Shown here one piece after another: positions 1 to 11,938 of a DNA stretch of 64,000 nt. The stretch's first letter is position 1. Every line of letters begins with the position of its first letter. Source of the stretch: Oenanthe sinensis (taxonomy: Eukaryota > Streptophyta > Magnoliopsida > Apiales > Apiaceae); contig CM053802.1 in the NCBI GenBank assembly GCA_028671895.1, forward strand, positions 39,346,201-39,410,200, written 5' to 3'. The notes under the pieces are model-generated. The model was not told the origin of the DNA, ran no database searches, and saw only the letters and a list, made by a program, of their open reading frames with translations. A program made the position numbers and the translations under genes.

Positions 1-804
1 TGGATAAGGAAGTCTACACAAATTGAAGAGTGGGATGGAAATATCTAATATAATTAAATAAAGTATTTATTTACTTATTTATATATTTTATAAATAAAGA
101 CATTCTTTATTTATATTATATATATTTATTTAAATATTACTTTTACATTAAATATTTCCAAAGGCATGCTTGGCACATGACTTTGAAGATAAGATTTGAG
201 TGGACAAGAGTAAAATGTGGAAAAAGCAAAAAGCTACACCTTTTTCTATAATAAAAGAAGAAACTCAAGTCTCCATTTTTTAAGTGTGGGTGTGTGTGCA
301 TCCGGATGAGAAAAGAAAATGGGAGAGAGAGAAAAATTATTCTCTCCCCCATGGCCAAATTAGATCTTGAATATATTTGTAGCCATGATTTTCTTTATTA
401 TATCACTCCTCTATTCTTCTATTAAAAACACTTGTTAAATCTTGTATAGAAGATAGGGTTGATTTTTGTCTCCTAGATCTACAAAATGTAATAGTTTTAG
501 AGGAGACAAAAATCACTTCTTTGTTGTGTTCTTGAGCTTATGTTCTTGAACTTGTTTGTAGCATCTACCCCACTTCAATGAATATAAAGTTATATTCTTG
601 GATCTTGTTGTGTTGTGTGTTTTGGATGATTTACTGTTCATTATCTTGGTTATTTTAATGGTGTTCTTGAGGTTGAAGAAGATGATGAACAGTACCCGGG
701 TTTGAACCAAAGTATTTTTTATGTTGTCCCAAAAATAATTAATAGTCATAATTTTAATTTGGGAATCGTATTCAGCCCCCCTCTACGATCTCCGGGACCA
801 AACA
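1..804 (+). repeat. SIRE-like LTR (element J), right end, lying inside element D
   Basis: The right edge reads ...CCGGGACCAAACA and carries the C-run followed by GATC that also marks the inner end of the E and G LTRs (near 50144 and 40168), here in the opposite orientation, so this is the 3' end of a plus-strand copia LTR. To its right the sequence changes at once into minus-strand copia coding sequence of element D, with no primer site, so this is a 3' LTR or a solo LTR inserted into D. The left end lies outside the window, so the 5-bp duplication (expected TTCCT from 805-809) cannot be tested. No coding sequence is seen. The family call rests on the terminal motif only. Confidence 0.6.
461..514. 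repeat. Perfect 14-bp inverted repeat in LTR J
   Basis: GATTTTTGTCTCCT at 461-474 is followed by its exact reverse complement at 501-514 with a 26-nt spacer. It could form a stem in the LTR transcript. Function is not known. Confidence 0.7.
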
Positions 805-968
805 TTCCTTGTAGAGTAATTTCTTTGGTTTTTCTGTAAGATATGATGCACATTTCTTTATCAGACTTCACCTTCAAGTCTTTTTTGCAGAATTGAGTGA
901 TGCTCAATAAATTGTGCTTCAAACCATTTACCAAAGCTACATCTCCAATGACAACATTTCCATGAATC
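805..968 (-). pseudogene. Element D pol fragment: gag-pre-integrase segment
   Basis: The minus-strand translation reads L-I-H-G-N-V-V-I-G-D-V-A-L-V-N-G-L-K-H-N and continues L-L-S-I-T-Q-F-C, the segment that follows the protease in SIRE-type copia polyproteins. It continues in frame the protease fragment that stops at 26407, 25 kb to the right: the two join as ...G-Y-G-K + L-I-H-G-N-V... when element C and one copy of AATTT are removed. On its other side it is cut by LTR J at 804/805. The rest of D's pol (integrase, RT, RNase H) and its 3' LTR must lie to the left, outside the window. Confidence 0.8.
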
Positions 969-973
969 AATTT

Positions 974-2515
974 TTTAGTAATTGTGCCATAGAGACAATA
1001 CTTTTATATTTTAAGGAAAATATTTTATTATTAAGGATTATGTTTTATTGATTATTATTTATTTATTATGTTTTATTTACTGCGTAATAAATTGAAAGTA
1101 TAATAAATGTCTTTGAAATTTTGATACGTATTATATATCTTTAAGTATGTGACTTAAAAATGAGAATATATGAATATTATCTTATTCCTAAAATTCTCTA
1201 GTCGAGTATTATTATTCAAGGACAATAATAATGCACAAAGACTAGTATGTTTGTTGACAGATGACCACATCTCATTGGTCATAGGTATGGTGATACTAAA
1301 GTCAAGAACATAAGTGCATGTCTCAATGCATGACACTGGAATGACCCACCATGAGATTCTACATGTTAAATAAGTGTCATAAGTAATTCTGACTGTGATA
1401 ATTGTGTAATGATCCTTAGACCTGAAATCATTATATTTTGATACGAGAATTAATATACTTTGATTACATTAAAAGTTACCTTTGACCGGATAATGATAAA
1501 AGTGGACATTAGGTATATTATGAATCGTATGAGAAAAATAAATGATATAAATGAGATTTAATCCTCCTAATTTTAGGAGTGATATTATTGGCTTCTTGTT
1601 TGAGTGAGACTATGAAATGCACGGTCGTGCTCAAATGTTGATTTGATTTTAATAGTCTACTCATCGATCAAGAAAAATAAAGATTAAATTATGAAGAGGA
1701 TGACACGACACGTGCCTTGAGTTTAATCTATAATATCAATATTAAAGGGATTATATTACATTGAACAGTATTCATGAAAGGCTAAATCGAATCACCGATT
1801 TAATTATTATTACTTGGGTAGTAATGATGTATTACTAGATGCCGCTCATTGTTTATAATTTAGTTATTGGATAATAAAATTATTGTCAACGTAATAATAA
1901 CCTAAATGGTCACACACAAAGAACACTTGAAGGAGAATTAACAGTAATTCAAATTTATTTTGCATATTAATTAAGTTGGACATAATTAATAAAATTAGAA
2001 ATTTGAATTAATTTATAATTTGAATTATATTTAAGTATTAATTAAGTTTGACTTAATTAGTTATTTAAATTCAAATTCAAATTTTAAATAAATTAATTAA
2101 CTATAAGGCCTAATCAGATGATGGGCTAAAAGGGCTTGTTTATTTTTTCTATAAATACATCTCTTTCTCTAGGAGTTAACCTAATTCAGTTTTGGGAAAA
2201 CCCTAGCTGCATAGAGAGAGAGAGAGATAGAGGTTGAGAGAAACAGCTTGGGTGCTAGTACATCTTTCCTCCTTTGAAGATCAAGTGTTCGTGTGGATAC
2301 CGTTAGAGCGTAGATCGCGAGATCGGGATACATGGTGATCGTACAGGCTTTAGACCTCCATAATCTCTATCTTTAATTCGTTAAAGCTCCAAAAGGTAAT
2401 ACATCATGATCTCCGAATTAAATATTGTGTTTTCGCATGGATCCTGTAGAGAGTTTCATAATTTTGATTTATTTTTCATGTTTATTCTGCTGCGTTTGTG
2501 CCTCGAAACCCTTCA
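974..2515 (+). repeat. 5' LTR of element C
   Basis: It aligns along its whole length with the reverse complement of the A/B LTRs, including the GTGCC-ATAGAG-CAATAC block near 984-1000, and ends CGAAACCCTTCA just before the primer site. The first base pair of the expected TGTT end appears lost (TTTAG at the start). A TATA box, TATAAATA, lies at 2150-2157. It is several percent different by eye from the surviving 3' LTR piece at 25475-26401, so C is much older than A or B. Confidence 0.85.
2150..2157 (+). promoter_or_regulatory. TATA box of the C LTR
   Basis: TATAAATA after a pyrimidine run, about 365 bp before the LTR end, as expected for a copia U3/R boundary. The 3' LTR copy keeps the same block near 26041. 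Confidence 0.5.
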
Positions 2516-2516
2516 A

Positions 2517-2528
2517 TGGCATCAGAGT
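2517..2528 (+). other. Primer binding site of element C
   Basis: TGGCATCAGAGT starts two bases after the LTR end. It matches the usual plant copia initiator-Met primer site with small changes. Confidence 0.75.
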
Positions 2529-5500
2529 TACTTGCGAAACATTTTAATTCGTTATGTGTTTAACAGTTTTTCGATGTATGTAAACATGCATATGATATGC
2601 CATGGCTATATATTGATATATATGTTTTATATGATTTTGAATATATGATATTTATGTAATGTATAATCATGTGATGATTGTGTGTATTGCTATATGTATA
2701 TGATACTTGTTTGTTCTTATTATGAGAATCGTATTCGATACGAATTCTGAAATGACTTCAGTAGATTTTCTGAAATCTGTGTCCATTATCTGATTTTCGC
2801 ATACGATATATGTTTTATGACTGGAATCATGTCACTGAGCAATACTGACAAATTCAGCTTGGCGTCTGTAGGCCATTTGATGTCGTTAAAGTCCCTAAAA
2901 CAGCGATTTTTAGTTTCTGAAATTTAAATGATTTTCTGAAATTTCAAAATTTGTTATCTATGATTATATGATATGTTTATATAATCTGAGATATATTACA
3001 TATGTTATGTGATAACATGGTGGATGGTTATGGCCTAAAGACCCATATGATAGTGGTTTTGATTTATGGTTTTGGTTTCTAAATACGACTTGCATGTCGT
3101 TTATTCATTATAATTTAATTAACTCGAATGTATCTCGAATTCTTCTTGTAATTTTATTAGAATAGTTTTGTTTCAATATTCAATGTAATTATCCATGAAG
3201 GCTTGAAAGCAAGGAGGTGATCCAAAAAGGGATGATAGAGTAATGAAGAAAGAAGACATGTAATAGATAGTATTTTTAAACCACCGTAGATTGACTTTGA
3301 TTTTTCCATTAGCTTGGAAAGATCACATAGGATGGAGCCATAACCAAACACATTTATTTTACGCACATTACATATATGTATATGATTGCATGTTTTGGTA
3401 TGTATGCGTAGACATAATCGAGATGCATGCTTAATATTGATTAATCATGTATGTATTATATACAGCACCCATGTCATGTTTGCTTAAGAAAGATAAAATC
3501 TGTAATGATTCAAAATTTTAAAATTGAACAAACGATCATGAGATTCTTGTGTTTATGAAATATGGTATTAAATATGAATTTTCTTTTTCTGATATAGAGA
3601 GATTTTGTCAATAATGGATTATTAGTTTAATTCGTAAGGAAGTCGGTTTTTAAGAGAGACCGCTTGTGACTTCTCCGGCAACCTGGAAATCAATCCATTG
3701 ACGAATATTGAAATGAATTATTTGATCAAGAAAAAATTGAGAATCTCTTTATGATGGGGTCATGATCGTTCATATAAACATTAAAATCCCTAAATACATA
3801 ATAAGTTAATTGGATGTCTTCCAATGTTTAATACTCGTCAAGATCTAGATTGAGAATGAGTGGTTTTGCCAAAGTAAGGTGTGTTGGGTTCCGAGGCATA
3901 AAACGCAGCGGATAAACGTAAATATAACGAAAAATTTCGGAACCCTAACGCAGGATCATGTATAAGATTGGACGGATTATGGTGATAATCGAATCATACC
4001 TATTACGATCTTGAATGTCACCAACTCAACGGAGATCCTTGCTATCACGACTTGTGTCTTCCTCTCGAAAACACCTCTATGGTATCCACACGAGCACCTT
4101 CAAGAGCGTCTCACGATCTTGATTACGGAGTGGATGTACTAGCAAACCTTTGATAATTCGAATTGTCTTCCTGCCTCTTTGCTGCCTCTTCTAGGGTTTT
4201 TCTATCAAAAACGTGTTGTGCCTCTTAACCCTACATTATCTATTTATAATGTTTGGTTAACAGGCCCATAACAGCAAAACCTAACTCATGTAGGTCTAGG
4301 AAAATAATAAAACGAATTTTATTATTTAATTAATAACTAAGTCATACTTAATTATTATGGGCAGAAATACAATTCTAATTTGAATTTATATTATCTTAAT
4401 TAATTAAGTCTCACTTAATTAATATAATAAAAATTCAAATAATTATCAATTAATTTAAATCTATAATTTAAATTAACTATTCCTCTAAGTGCTCTTTGCG
4501 TGTGACCCTATAGGCTATTATTTAATTGGCAATAATTTTATTCTCCAATAAAATTATAAACAATGAGCGGCATCTAGTAATACATCATTGCTACCCAATT
4601 AAACAATAATTAAATCGTGATTCGATAAAACCTTTCGTGATTAATGTTTCCGTGTAATATAATCCTTTTTAACCATATATATTATAGATTAAACTCGAGG
4701 CATGTATTTAGTCATCCTCTTCAACATTTAATCCGGGTTTACTTGATCCATGAGTAGACTATGAAAACAAATCATTATTTGAGCACGGCCATGCATTTTA
4801 TAGTCTCACTCAATCAAGAGGCCAATAATATCTCTCCTAATTATAGGAGGGTTAAATCCTTTATCTATCATTCATATTTCTCATACGACTCATGATATAC
4901 CCGATGTCCACTTTTATCATTACCCGGTCAAAGGTAACTTTTAATGTAGTCAAAGTATATTAATCCTCGTATAAAAATATAATGATCTCAAGTCAGAGGA
5001 TCATTACACCATTATCACTGTGAGTCTTTCTTATGACTTTATTAAACATGAAGAATCTCACTGTGGGTCTGTCCAGTACCATGTACTCCTGCATGTACCT
5101 ATGTGTTGACTTTAGTATCCCCATACTTATAACCAATGAGATGTGGTTATATGTCAAACAACATACTAGTCTATTTATGTATTATTATTGTCCTATACTA
5201 ATAATACTCGACTAGGGACATTTAAGAATATGATATATTATATAATCTCAAGTTCAAGTCATGTACTAAACTATACAATGTGTATCATGATTCTAAGGAC
5301 ATTTATTATGCTAACAAATATATCGCAGTAATTAAAGTCATAATAAATATGTTTATTGAATAATCAATTGACATAAAGGTTTATCAAAATAAACATTGTA
5401 TTGCCTCTAGGGCACCTACACCAACAAGGTGCTCTTATCAATCATGGGAAGACGTGATAAGTAAGTATACTTGGTTTATTGAAACGCTAGGTATAACTTA

Positions 5501-5874
5501 ACTAAATCATCACAATAGGATTGTGGGTTTAGAGACATAAAGTTTGGTGAGATTTATTGGATAAATGTTTACAAAGGGTTGTTCCACCAAACTTTTCAAG
5601 AGTTATATTTGATATAATCGACAAATGTTGTCTACCTAAATAGTCATGTTTTGGGTGTATTAGCCAACGCTATCTTAAAACATGGATGAAATATGGATCT
5701 TGGCTCACTAAAAATATTAAAAGAAATGCTTTCCGAATTAATAGTTAGGGCTATTGATTTGAAGAAAATAGTGGGAGATATATATTATGAATGTATATGA
5801 TAATCACTTAAACATAATTAATATTAAATCTACAATCTAGTTTATTTTATATACTTTAATATTATAGATATCAA
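2529..5874 (+). other. Leader (5' untranslated region) of element C, no coding sequence
   Basis: About 1.8 kb of AT-rich leader once the solo LTR at 3882-5426 is removed. Blocks such as 3210-3350 and 3450-3880 match, in reverse complement, the leaders of A (near 12480-13010) and B (near 19800-20330), showing common ancestry. The GC-rich repeat found in the A and B leaders is absent here. Short open frames in the stretch are not conserved. Confidence 0.7.
3882..5426 (-). repeat. Solo LTR of the A/B family inserted in the leader of C
   Basis: It is a complete LTR, 1545 bp, from TGTTGGGTTCCG to CCTACACCAACA on the plus strand, the same ends as the A/B LTRs. It is flanked by AGGTG at 3877-3881 and 5427-5431, a clean 5-bp target duplication, with no internal sequence. 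This is the expected product of recombination between the two LTRs of a former full element. It differs from A/B LTRs at more sites than they differ from each other, so it is older. Confidence 0.92.
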
Positions 5875-6408
5875 ATGATAAACACAAACAACTTCTCTAT
5901 GCGATCAGTTCTTGAGAAGGACAAGTTGACGAGAACAAATTTCCTTGAATGACATAGGAGCTTGAGGATCGTCCTCAGTCACCAAGATGTTAGTCAAATC
6001 TCTTCCCCTGCTCTTAAAGTTTAGAATGCAACATGTGCAAATCATAGTGCTTATTGGAAGCAAATTGATGTTGCGATTAATATTTCATATCTAATGCTTG
6101 CAACTATGAGTGCTGAGCTTAAGAAGCAACACGAGCATATAGATGCTTGTGAGATGATTGAGCACCTACAAAGGATATTTGAGGGAAAGACACTTCAAGA
6201 TATATTTGACAATTAAAAGTCATTATACACTTACAAGTAGGGAGAGTGAGACCTGGTTACACCACATGTTCTAAAGACTATAGGGTATAATGAATACCTT
6301 GACATTTTTGGTTTCCATATTGGTTTGGAGGCTCACCTAGATTTGATCTTAAAATCTCTGGACAACAAATATTCTTAGTTTGTTATGAACAACAAAATAA
6401 ATAAGATT
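5875..6408 (+). pseudogene. Element C gag, N-terminal part (broken)
   Basis: Starts at an ATG followed by a stretch reading S-M-R-S-V-L-E-K-D-K-L-T, the counterpart of S-V-R-S-V-L-E-K-D-K-L-T in element B. It continues with the block Y-L-M-L-A-T-M-S-A-E-L and T-P-H-V-L-K-T-I-G-Y, matching the B gag at residues 88-97 and 144-153. At least four stop codons interrupt it. It is cut at 6408 by element A and resumes at 24420. Confidence 0.8.
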
Positions 6409-6413
6409 GGTGA

Positions 6414-7958
6414 TGTTGGGTTCCGAGGCATAAAACGCAGCGGATAAACGTAAATATAACGAAAATTTTCGGAACCCAAACGCAGGATCATGTATAAGAA
6501 TTGACGGATTATGGTGATAATCGAATCATACCTATTAAGATTTTGAATGCCACGAACTCAACGGAGATCCTTGCTATCACGATTTGTGTCTTCCTCTCGA
6601 AAGCACCTCTATGGTATCCACACGAGCACCTTCAAGAACGTCTCACGATCTTGAACACGGAACGGAAGTACTAGCCTCCTTTGATAGGTTTCGAATTCTC
6701 TCTGCCTCTTCCTATCCTGCCTCTTCTGCTAGGGCTTATACAAAAACGTGCAAGCCATTTAACCTATCATTATCTATTTATAATGATTGGTTAATGGGCC
6801 TTTTTAGCAAAAACCTAACCCATGTAGGCATAGGATAATAAAACATGCTTCTATTATTTAATTAATAATTAAGTCACACTTAATTATTATTGGCAGAAAT
6901 ATAATTCTTCAAATTCGAATTTATTTCAATTAATTAAGTCTCACTTAATTAATATAATAAATTCGAATTAATCATCAATTAATTTAAATCTATAATTTAA
7001 ATTAACTATTCCTCTAGGTGCTCTATGTGTGTGACCCTATAGGCTATTATTTAATTAGCAATAATTTTATTCTCCAATAAAATTATAAACAATGAGCGGT
7101 ATCTAGTAATACATCATTGCTACCTAATTAAACAATAATTAAATCGTGATTCGATAAAACCTTTCGTGATTAATGTTTCCGTGTAATATAATCCCTTTAA
7201 CCATATATATTATAGATTAAACTCGAGGCATGTATTTAGTCATCCTCTTCAACATTTAATCCGGGTTTACTTGATCCATGAGTAGACTATGAAAAACAAA
7301 TCATTATTTGAGCACGGCCATGCATTTTATAGTCTCACTCAATCAAGAGGCCAATAATATCTCTCCTAATTATAGGAGGGTTAAATCCTTTATCTATCAT
7401 TCATATTTCTCATACGACTCATGATATACCCGATGTCCACTTTTATCATCACCCGGTCAAAGGTAACTTTTAATGTAGTCAAAGTATATCAATCCTCGTA
7501 TAGAAATATAATGATCTCAAGTCAGAGGATCATTACACCATTATCACTGTGAGTCTTTCTTATGACTTAATTAAACATGAAGAATCTCACTGTGGGTCTG
7601 TCCAGTACCATGTACCCCTACATGTACCTATGTATTGACTTTAGTATCCCCATACTTATAACCAATGAGATGTGGTTATCTGTCAAACAACATACTAGTC
7701 TATTTATGTATTATTATTGTCCTATCATAATAATACTCGACTAGGGAACCTTTAAGAATATGATATATTATATAATCTCAAGTTCAAGTCATGTACTTAA
7801 ACTATATAACGAGTATCATGATTCTAAGGACATTTATTATGCTAACAAATATATCGCAGTAATTAAAGTCATAATAAATACGTTTATTGAATAATCAAAT
7901 GACATAAATGTTTATTAAAAGGAAAAATTGTATTGCCTCTAGGGCACCTACACTAACA
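6414..7958 (-). repeat. 3' LTR of element A
   Basis: 1545 bp, TGTTGGGTTCCG...CTACACTAACA on the plus strand. It pairs with 22870-24414 through shared markers. By eye I saw only a handful of differences between the two (for example AGGGCTTATAC here against AGGGTTTATAC there). Confidence 0.93.
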
Positions 7959-7972
7959 ATCTCCCACTTGCA
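7959..7972 (-). other. Polypurine tract of element A
   Basis: The minus strand reads TGCAAGTGGGAGAT directly before the 3' LTR. It begins right after the pol stop codon, so pol, PPT and LTR abut with no spare sequence. Confidence 0.75.
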
Positions 7973-10900
7973 CTAGAGCCAATCACCCATGTATCTAATA
8001 CCCATGGAACTAGTGTGACCGTCGTGCTTCTGCTGCGACAAGCCTTTGGTCAGTGAGTCTGCAATGTTATCATTTGTGTGCACTTTACATATGTGTATGT
8101 CACCCCTCTCATTAATCTCTCGAATGAGGTGATATCTCCTGAGTATATGTTTGGTTCGGGAGTGAGCTCTAGGTTCTTTAGCTTGTGCAATGGCTCCATT
8201 ATTATCGCAGTATAGATCAATGGGATCTGCGATTGATGGAACCACTCCCAATTCAGTAATGAATTTTCGAATCCAAACTGCTTCCTTAGCCGCTTCACAA
8301 GCTGCAATGTACTCAGCCTCCATTGTAGAATCAGCTACTGTTTCTTGTTTTGAACTCTTCCAACTTACAGCACCTCCGTTTAGACAAAACACAAAACCAG
8401 ACTGTGATACAGTATCATCCCTGTCTGTTTGGAAACTTGCATCGGTGTAACCTTTTACTACTAGTTTCTCCTCTCCTCCATACACCAAGAATGAATCTTT
8501 AGTCCTTTTCAAGTACTTTAGAATATTCTTGACAGCCGTCCAGTGACCTTCACCTGGATTAGATTGGTATCTGCTCGTCATGCTTAAAGCATACGAAACA
8601 TCTGGGCGAGTACATACCATCGCATACATGATGGATCCAATTGCTGAGGCATATGGAACCTTACTCATGCGGTCCTTGTCATCCAATAATTTCGGACACC
8701 GATCTTTAGAGATCGTTATCCCTTGAGATACGGGGACATATCCCCTTTTTGCATTTTGCATACCAAAACGGTGCAAAACCTTATCGATGTATGTACTCTG
8801 ACTTAGACCGATCATCCTTCTAGATCTATCCCTATAGATCCTCATTCCTAGAATGTAGGATGCATCTCCTAAGTCTTTCATAGAGAAATTACTCCCTAAC
8901 CAAATCTTAACAGCCTTGAGAGAAGGTATGTCATTCCCCATTAGTAGTATATCATCAACATATAGTACTATGAATGCCACATGGCTCCCACTAACCTTTT
9001 TGTAAACACAAGGTTCATCTTCGTTTTGAATAAAGCCATACTCCTTGACTGTTTCATCAAAACGGATATTCCATCTCCTAGAGGCTTGCTTCAATCCATA
9101 AATGGATCGACGTAATTTACATACCTTGCTAACATTCCTTGGATCGACAAAACCTTCAGGTTGTGTCATGTACACATCCACATCCTCTTCAAGGATTCCG
9201 TTAAGGAAGGCTGTTTTGACATCCATTTGCCAGATTTCATAATCATGGAATGCTGCAATAGCAAGCAAAATCCTTATGGACTTGACCATAGCCACTGGTG
9301 TGAAAGTTTCATCATAGTCAATACCATGAATTTGTCTAAAACCTTTTGCAACCAGCCTTGCTTTATAGGTCTGAACATTTCCATCCATGTCAGTTTTCTT
9401 CTTGAAAACTCATTTGCACCCTATGGGTTTTACCCCTTCAGGTGGATCAACCAAGGTCCATACTCGGTTTTCATACATGGAATCCATCTCGGATTTCATG
9501 GCTTCTAGCCATCTCTTAGAGTCTGGACTGTTCGTAGCATCTTGGTATGTGAGAGGCTCATCTTCGTCTATGAGCATCAAATCACCACATTGAGTCAAGA
9601 GAAATCCATATCTCTCTGGCTCATGGCGAATTCTACCAGTTCTACGAACAACCTGTGTTTGTTGAGCATTATCATTATCCTGCTCTTGTTCCACTTCAGG
9701 TTCAATGCTATTTTGTGGTTCTCGATCTTCATCGAGGTCTATAGTTCTCCCACTGTTTCTTTTGGAAACAAAATCTCTTTCCATGAAAACAGCATCTCGA
9801 GCAATGAACACTTTCTGCTCAGTAGGACTATAGAAATAGTACGCCTTTGTTTCCTTAGGGTATCCCACAAAATTGCACTCTTCAGATTTAGGTCCAAGCT
9901 TGTCAGATACTTGACGTTTCACAAACGCCTTGCATCCCCAAACTTTCATAAAGCTCATGCCTGACCGTTTCTCCTCCCATATCTCATATGGAGTCTTTTG
10001 AACCTTCTTAGTAGGAACACGGTTAAGTGTGAAAGCTGCTGTTTCTAGAGCGTAACCCCAGAAACTAATTGGAAGATCTGCATGACTCATCATCGATCGC
10101 ACCATGTCCAACAAGGTGCGATTTCTCCTCTCTGAAACTCCATTCCATTGAGGTGTACCTGGTGGAGTGAGCTGTGATACAATACCACACTCCTTTAAAT
10201 AATCTTTAAATTCTGTGCTCAAGTATTCTCCTCCACGATCAGATCGTAAGACTTTAATACTTGCGCCTCCGCCAATTTGCTTCTCTACTTCAGCCTTGTA
10301 TTCTTTGAACTTTTTAAAAGAATCAGATTTATTCTTCATAAGATATACATATCCATATCTACTGAAATCATCAGTAAATGTTATGAAGTAGTAGTAGCCT
10401 CCTCTCGCCATCACACGCATTGGGCCACATACATCACTATGTATTAGCTCAAGTCGTTTAGTGGCCCTTTTACCCTTACCAGTGAAAGGGGCTTTAGTCA
10501 TTTTACCAAGCAAACAAGATTCGCATTCTTGGTATGATTCAAAATCAAACTTATCCAAGTATCCATCCTTATGTAATTTGGATATGCGTTTCTCGTTTAT
10601 ATGGCCTAGACGACAATGCCAGAGGTATGTTTGATTTGAGTCATTAACTTTAAGTCGTTTGTTTTCTATATTACAGACATGATTATCTAAGTCAAGAACA
10701 TATAAACCATTAAACAAACGCGCAACACCATAGGTTAAATCATTCAAAGCAAAAGAGCAACTGTTGTCCTTTATTGTAAACGAAAAACCTTTCTTGTCCA
10801 AACAAGAAACAGAAATAATGTTTCTGCGAATTGCAGGCACGTAATAACAATTCTCCAGTTCTAAAACTAGCCCAGAGGGCAAAGATAAATAATAGGTTCC

Positions 10901-11938
10901 TACAGCTAAAGCAGCAACTCTTGCTCCGTTGCCAACTCGTAGGTCCATTTCTCCTTTAGCCAATGTCCTACTTCTCTGCATTTCCTGCACATTTATACAA
11001 ATGTGAGAAGCACATCCGGTATCCAATACCCAAGATGTAGAAATAGACAGATTGACTTCTATAACATATATACCTGAATTAGAAGCTTGCTCAGCCCTCT
11101 TCTTCTTCAGATCCTCCAAGTAAACTGAACAGTTTCTCTTCCAGTGACCAGTTTTCTTACAGTAGTGACATTCACCCTTAGCGACCCCACCTTTAGGCTT
11201 TAAAGCCTGTTTAGGACCTGACTTTGGCTTGGGTGTAGAATCAGAACCTGTCTTCTTCTTACTCTTCCACTTGCCTTTCCCTTTGGCCTTACCTTTATTG
11301 CCCACCATCAGTATGGGAGCAGGTTCAGCCGTCTTCATGTTGGTCTCATATGTTCTCAACATAGCCAACAATTCAGTAGGTGTTTTGTCAAACTCATTCA
11401 TATTGTAGTTCATAACAAACTGAGTGAATTTGTTGTTCAAAGAATTCAAGATTAGGTCAATACCAGTTTCCGGACCAATCGGGAAACCCAAAGTATCAAG
11501 ATACTCAATGTAACCAATCATCTTCAGAACATGTGGGCCAACTGGTTCATTTGCCCCTTGTTTGCAGTTAAAGAGTGACTTGCTCGTGTTGAACCTTTCT
11601 TGACGAGTTTGGCTTGCAAACATGCTTTGCAAGTGCTCATTGATAGTATATGCATCCATATGCACATGCTGTCTTTGAAGCTCAGCACTCATAGTTGCTA
11701 ACATAAGACACGCAACATCAGTTGCATCATTCTCATCCTTTGTGTGGGCCGCTCGTTCCTCAACAGTAGCGCCCTCAGGAAGGGGACCTGCCGGAGGAAT
11801 ATCAATGACATGAAGCTTGCGCTCCTGCCTGAGGACAATCCTCAAATTCCTCTGCCAGTCTAGGAAGTTGTTTCCTCCTGTCAGCTTATCCTTCTGAAGG
11901 ACAGATCGTACGGATAGTGTGTTTGTGTTGTTTGTCAT
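7973..11938 (-). pseudogene. Element A gag-pol polyprotein with one nonsense codon
   Basis: The reading frame is the same length as that of element B and almost identical to it. The only break is a TGA at 9410-9412, where B has TGG: the Trp in the C-K-W-V-F-K-K-K block at the start of the RT (residue 843 from the ATG, 853 from the preceding in-frame TTG). The two halves are 9413-11938 (gag, zinc knuckle C-H-Y-C-K-K-T-G-H-W-K-R-N-C, protease D-T-G, integrase with D, D and E) and 7973-9409 (RT with Y-V-D-D, RNase H). There is no frameshift. Other differences from B are scattered substitutions. The ATG at 11936-11938 is preferred as start because the frame opens upstream only with TTG. A readthrough product cannot be excluded, but the element looks freshly inactivated. 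Confidence 0.92.

Noticed and set aside
698..708. GGTTCAAACCC on the minus strand, a perfect match to a tRNA/SINE B box
   Set aside because: No A box at the right distance, no tRNA fold and no poly-A tail were found; it lies inside LTR J.
6584..6838. Open frames of about 84-97 residues repeated at 13894 and 21356
   Set aside because: They are chance frames on the non-coding strand of the A/B family LTRs and vary in length between copies.
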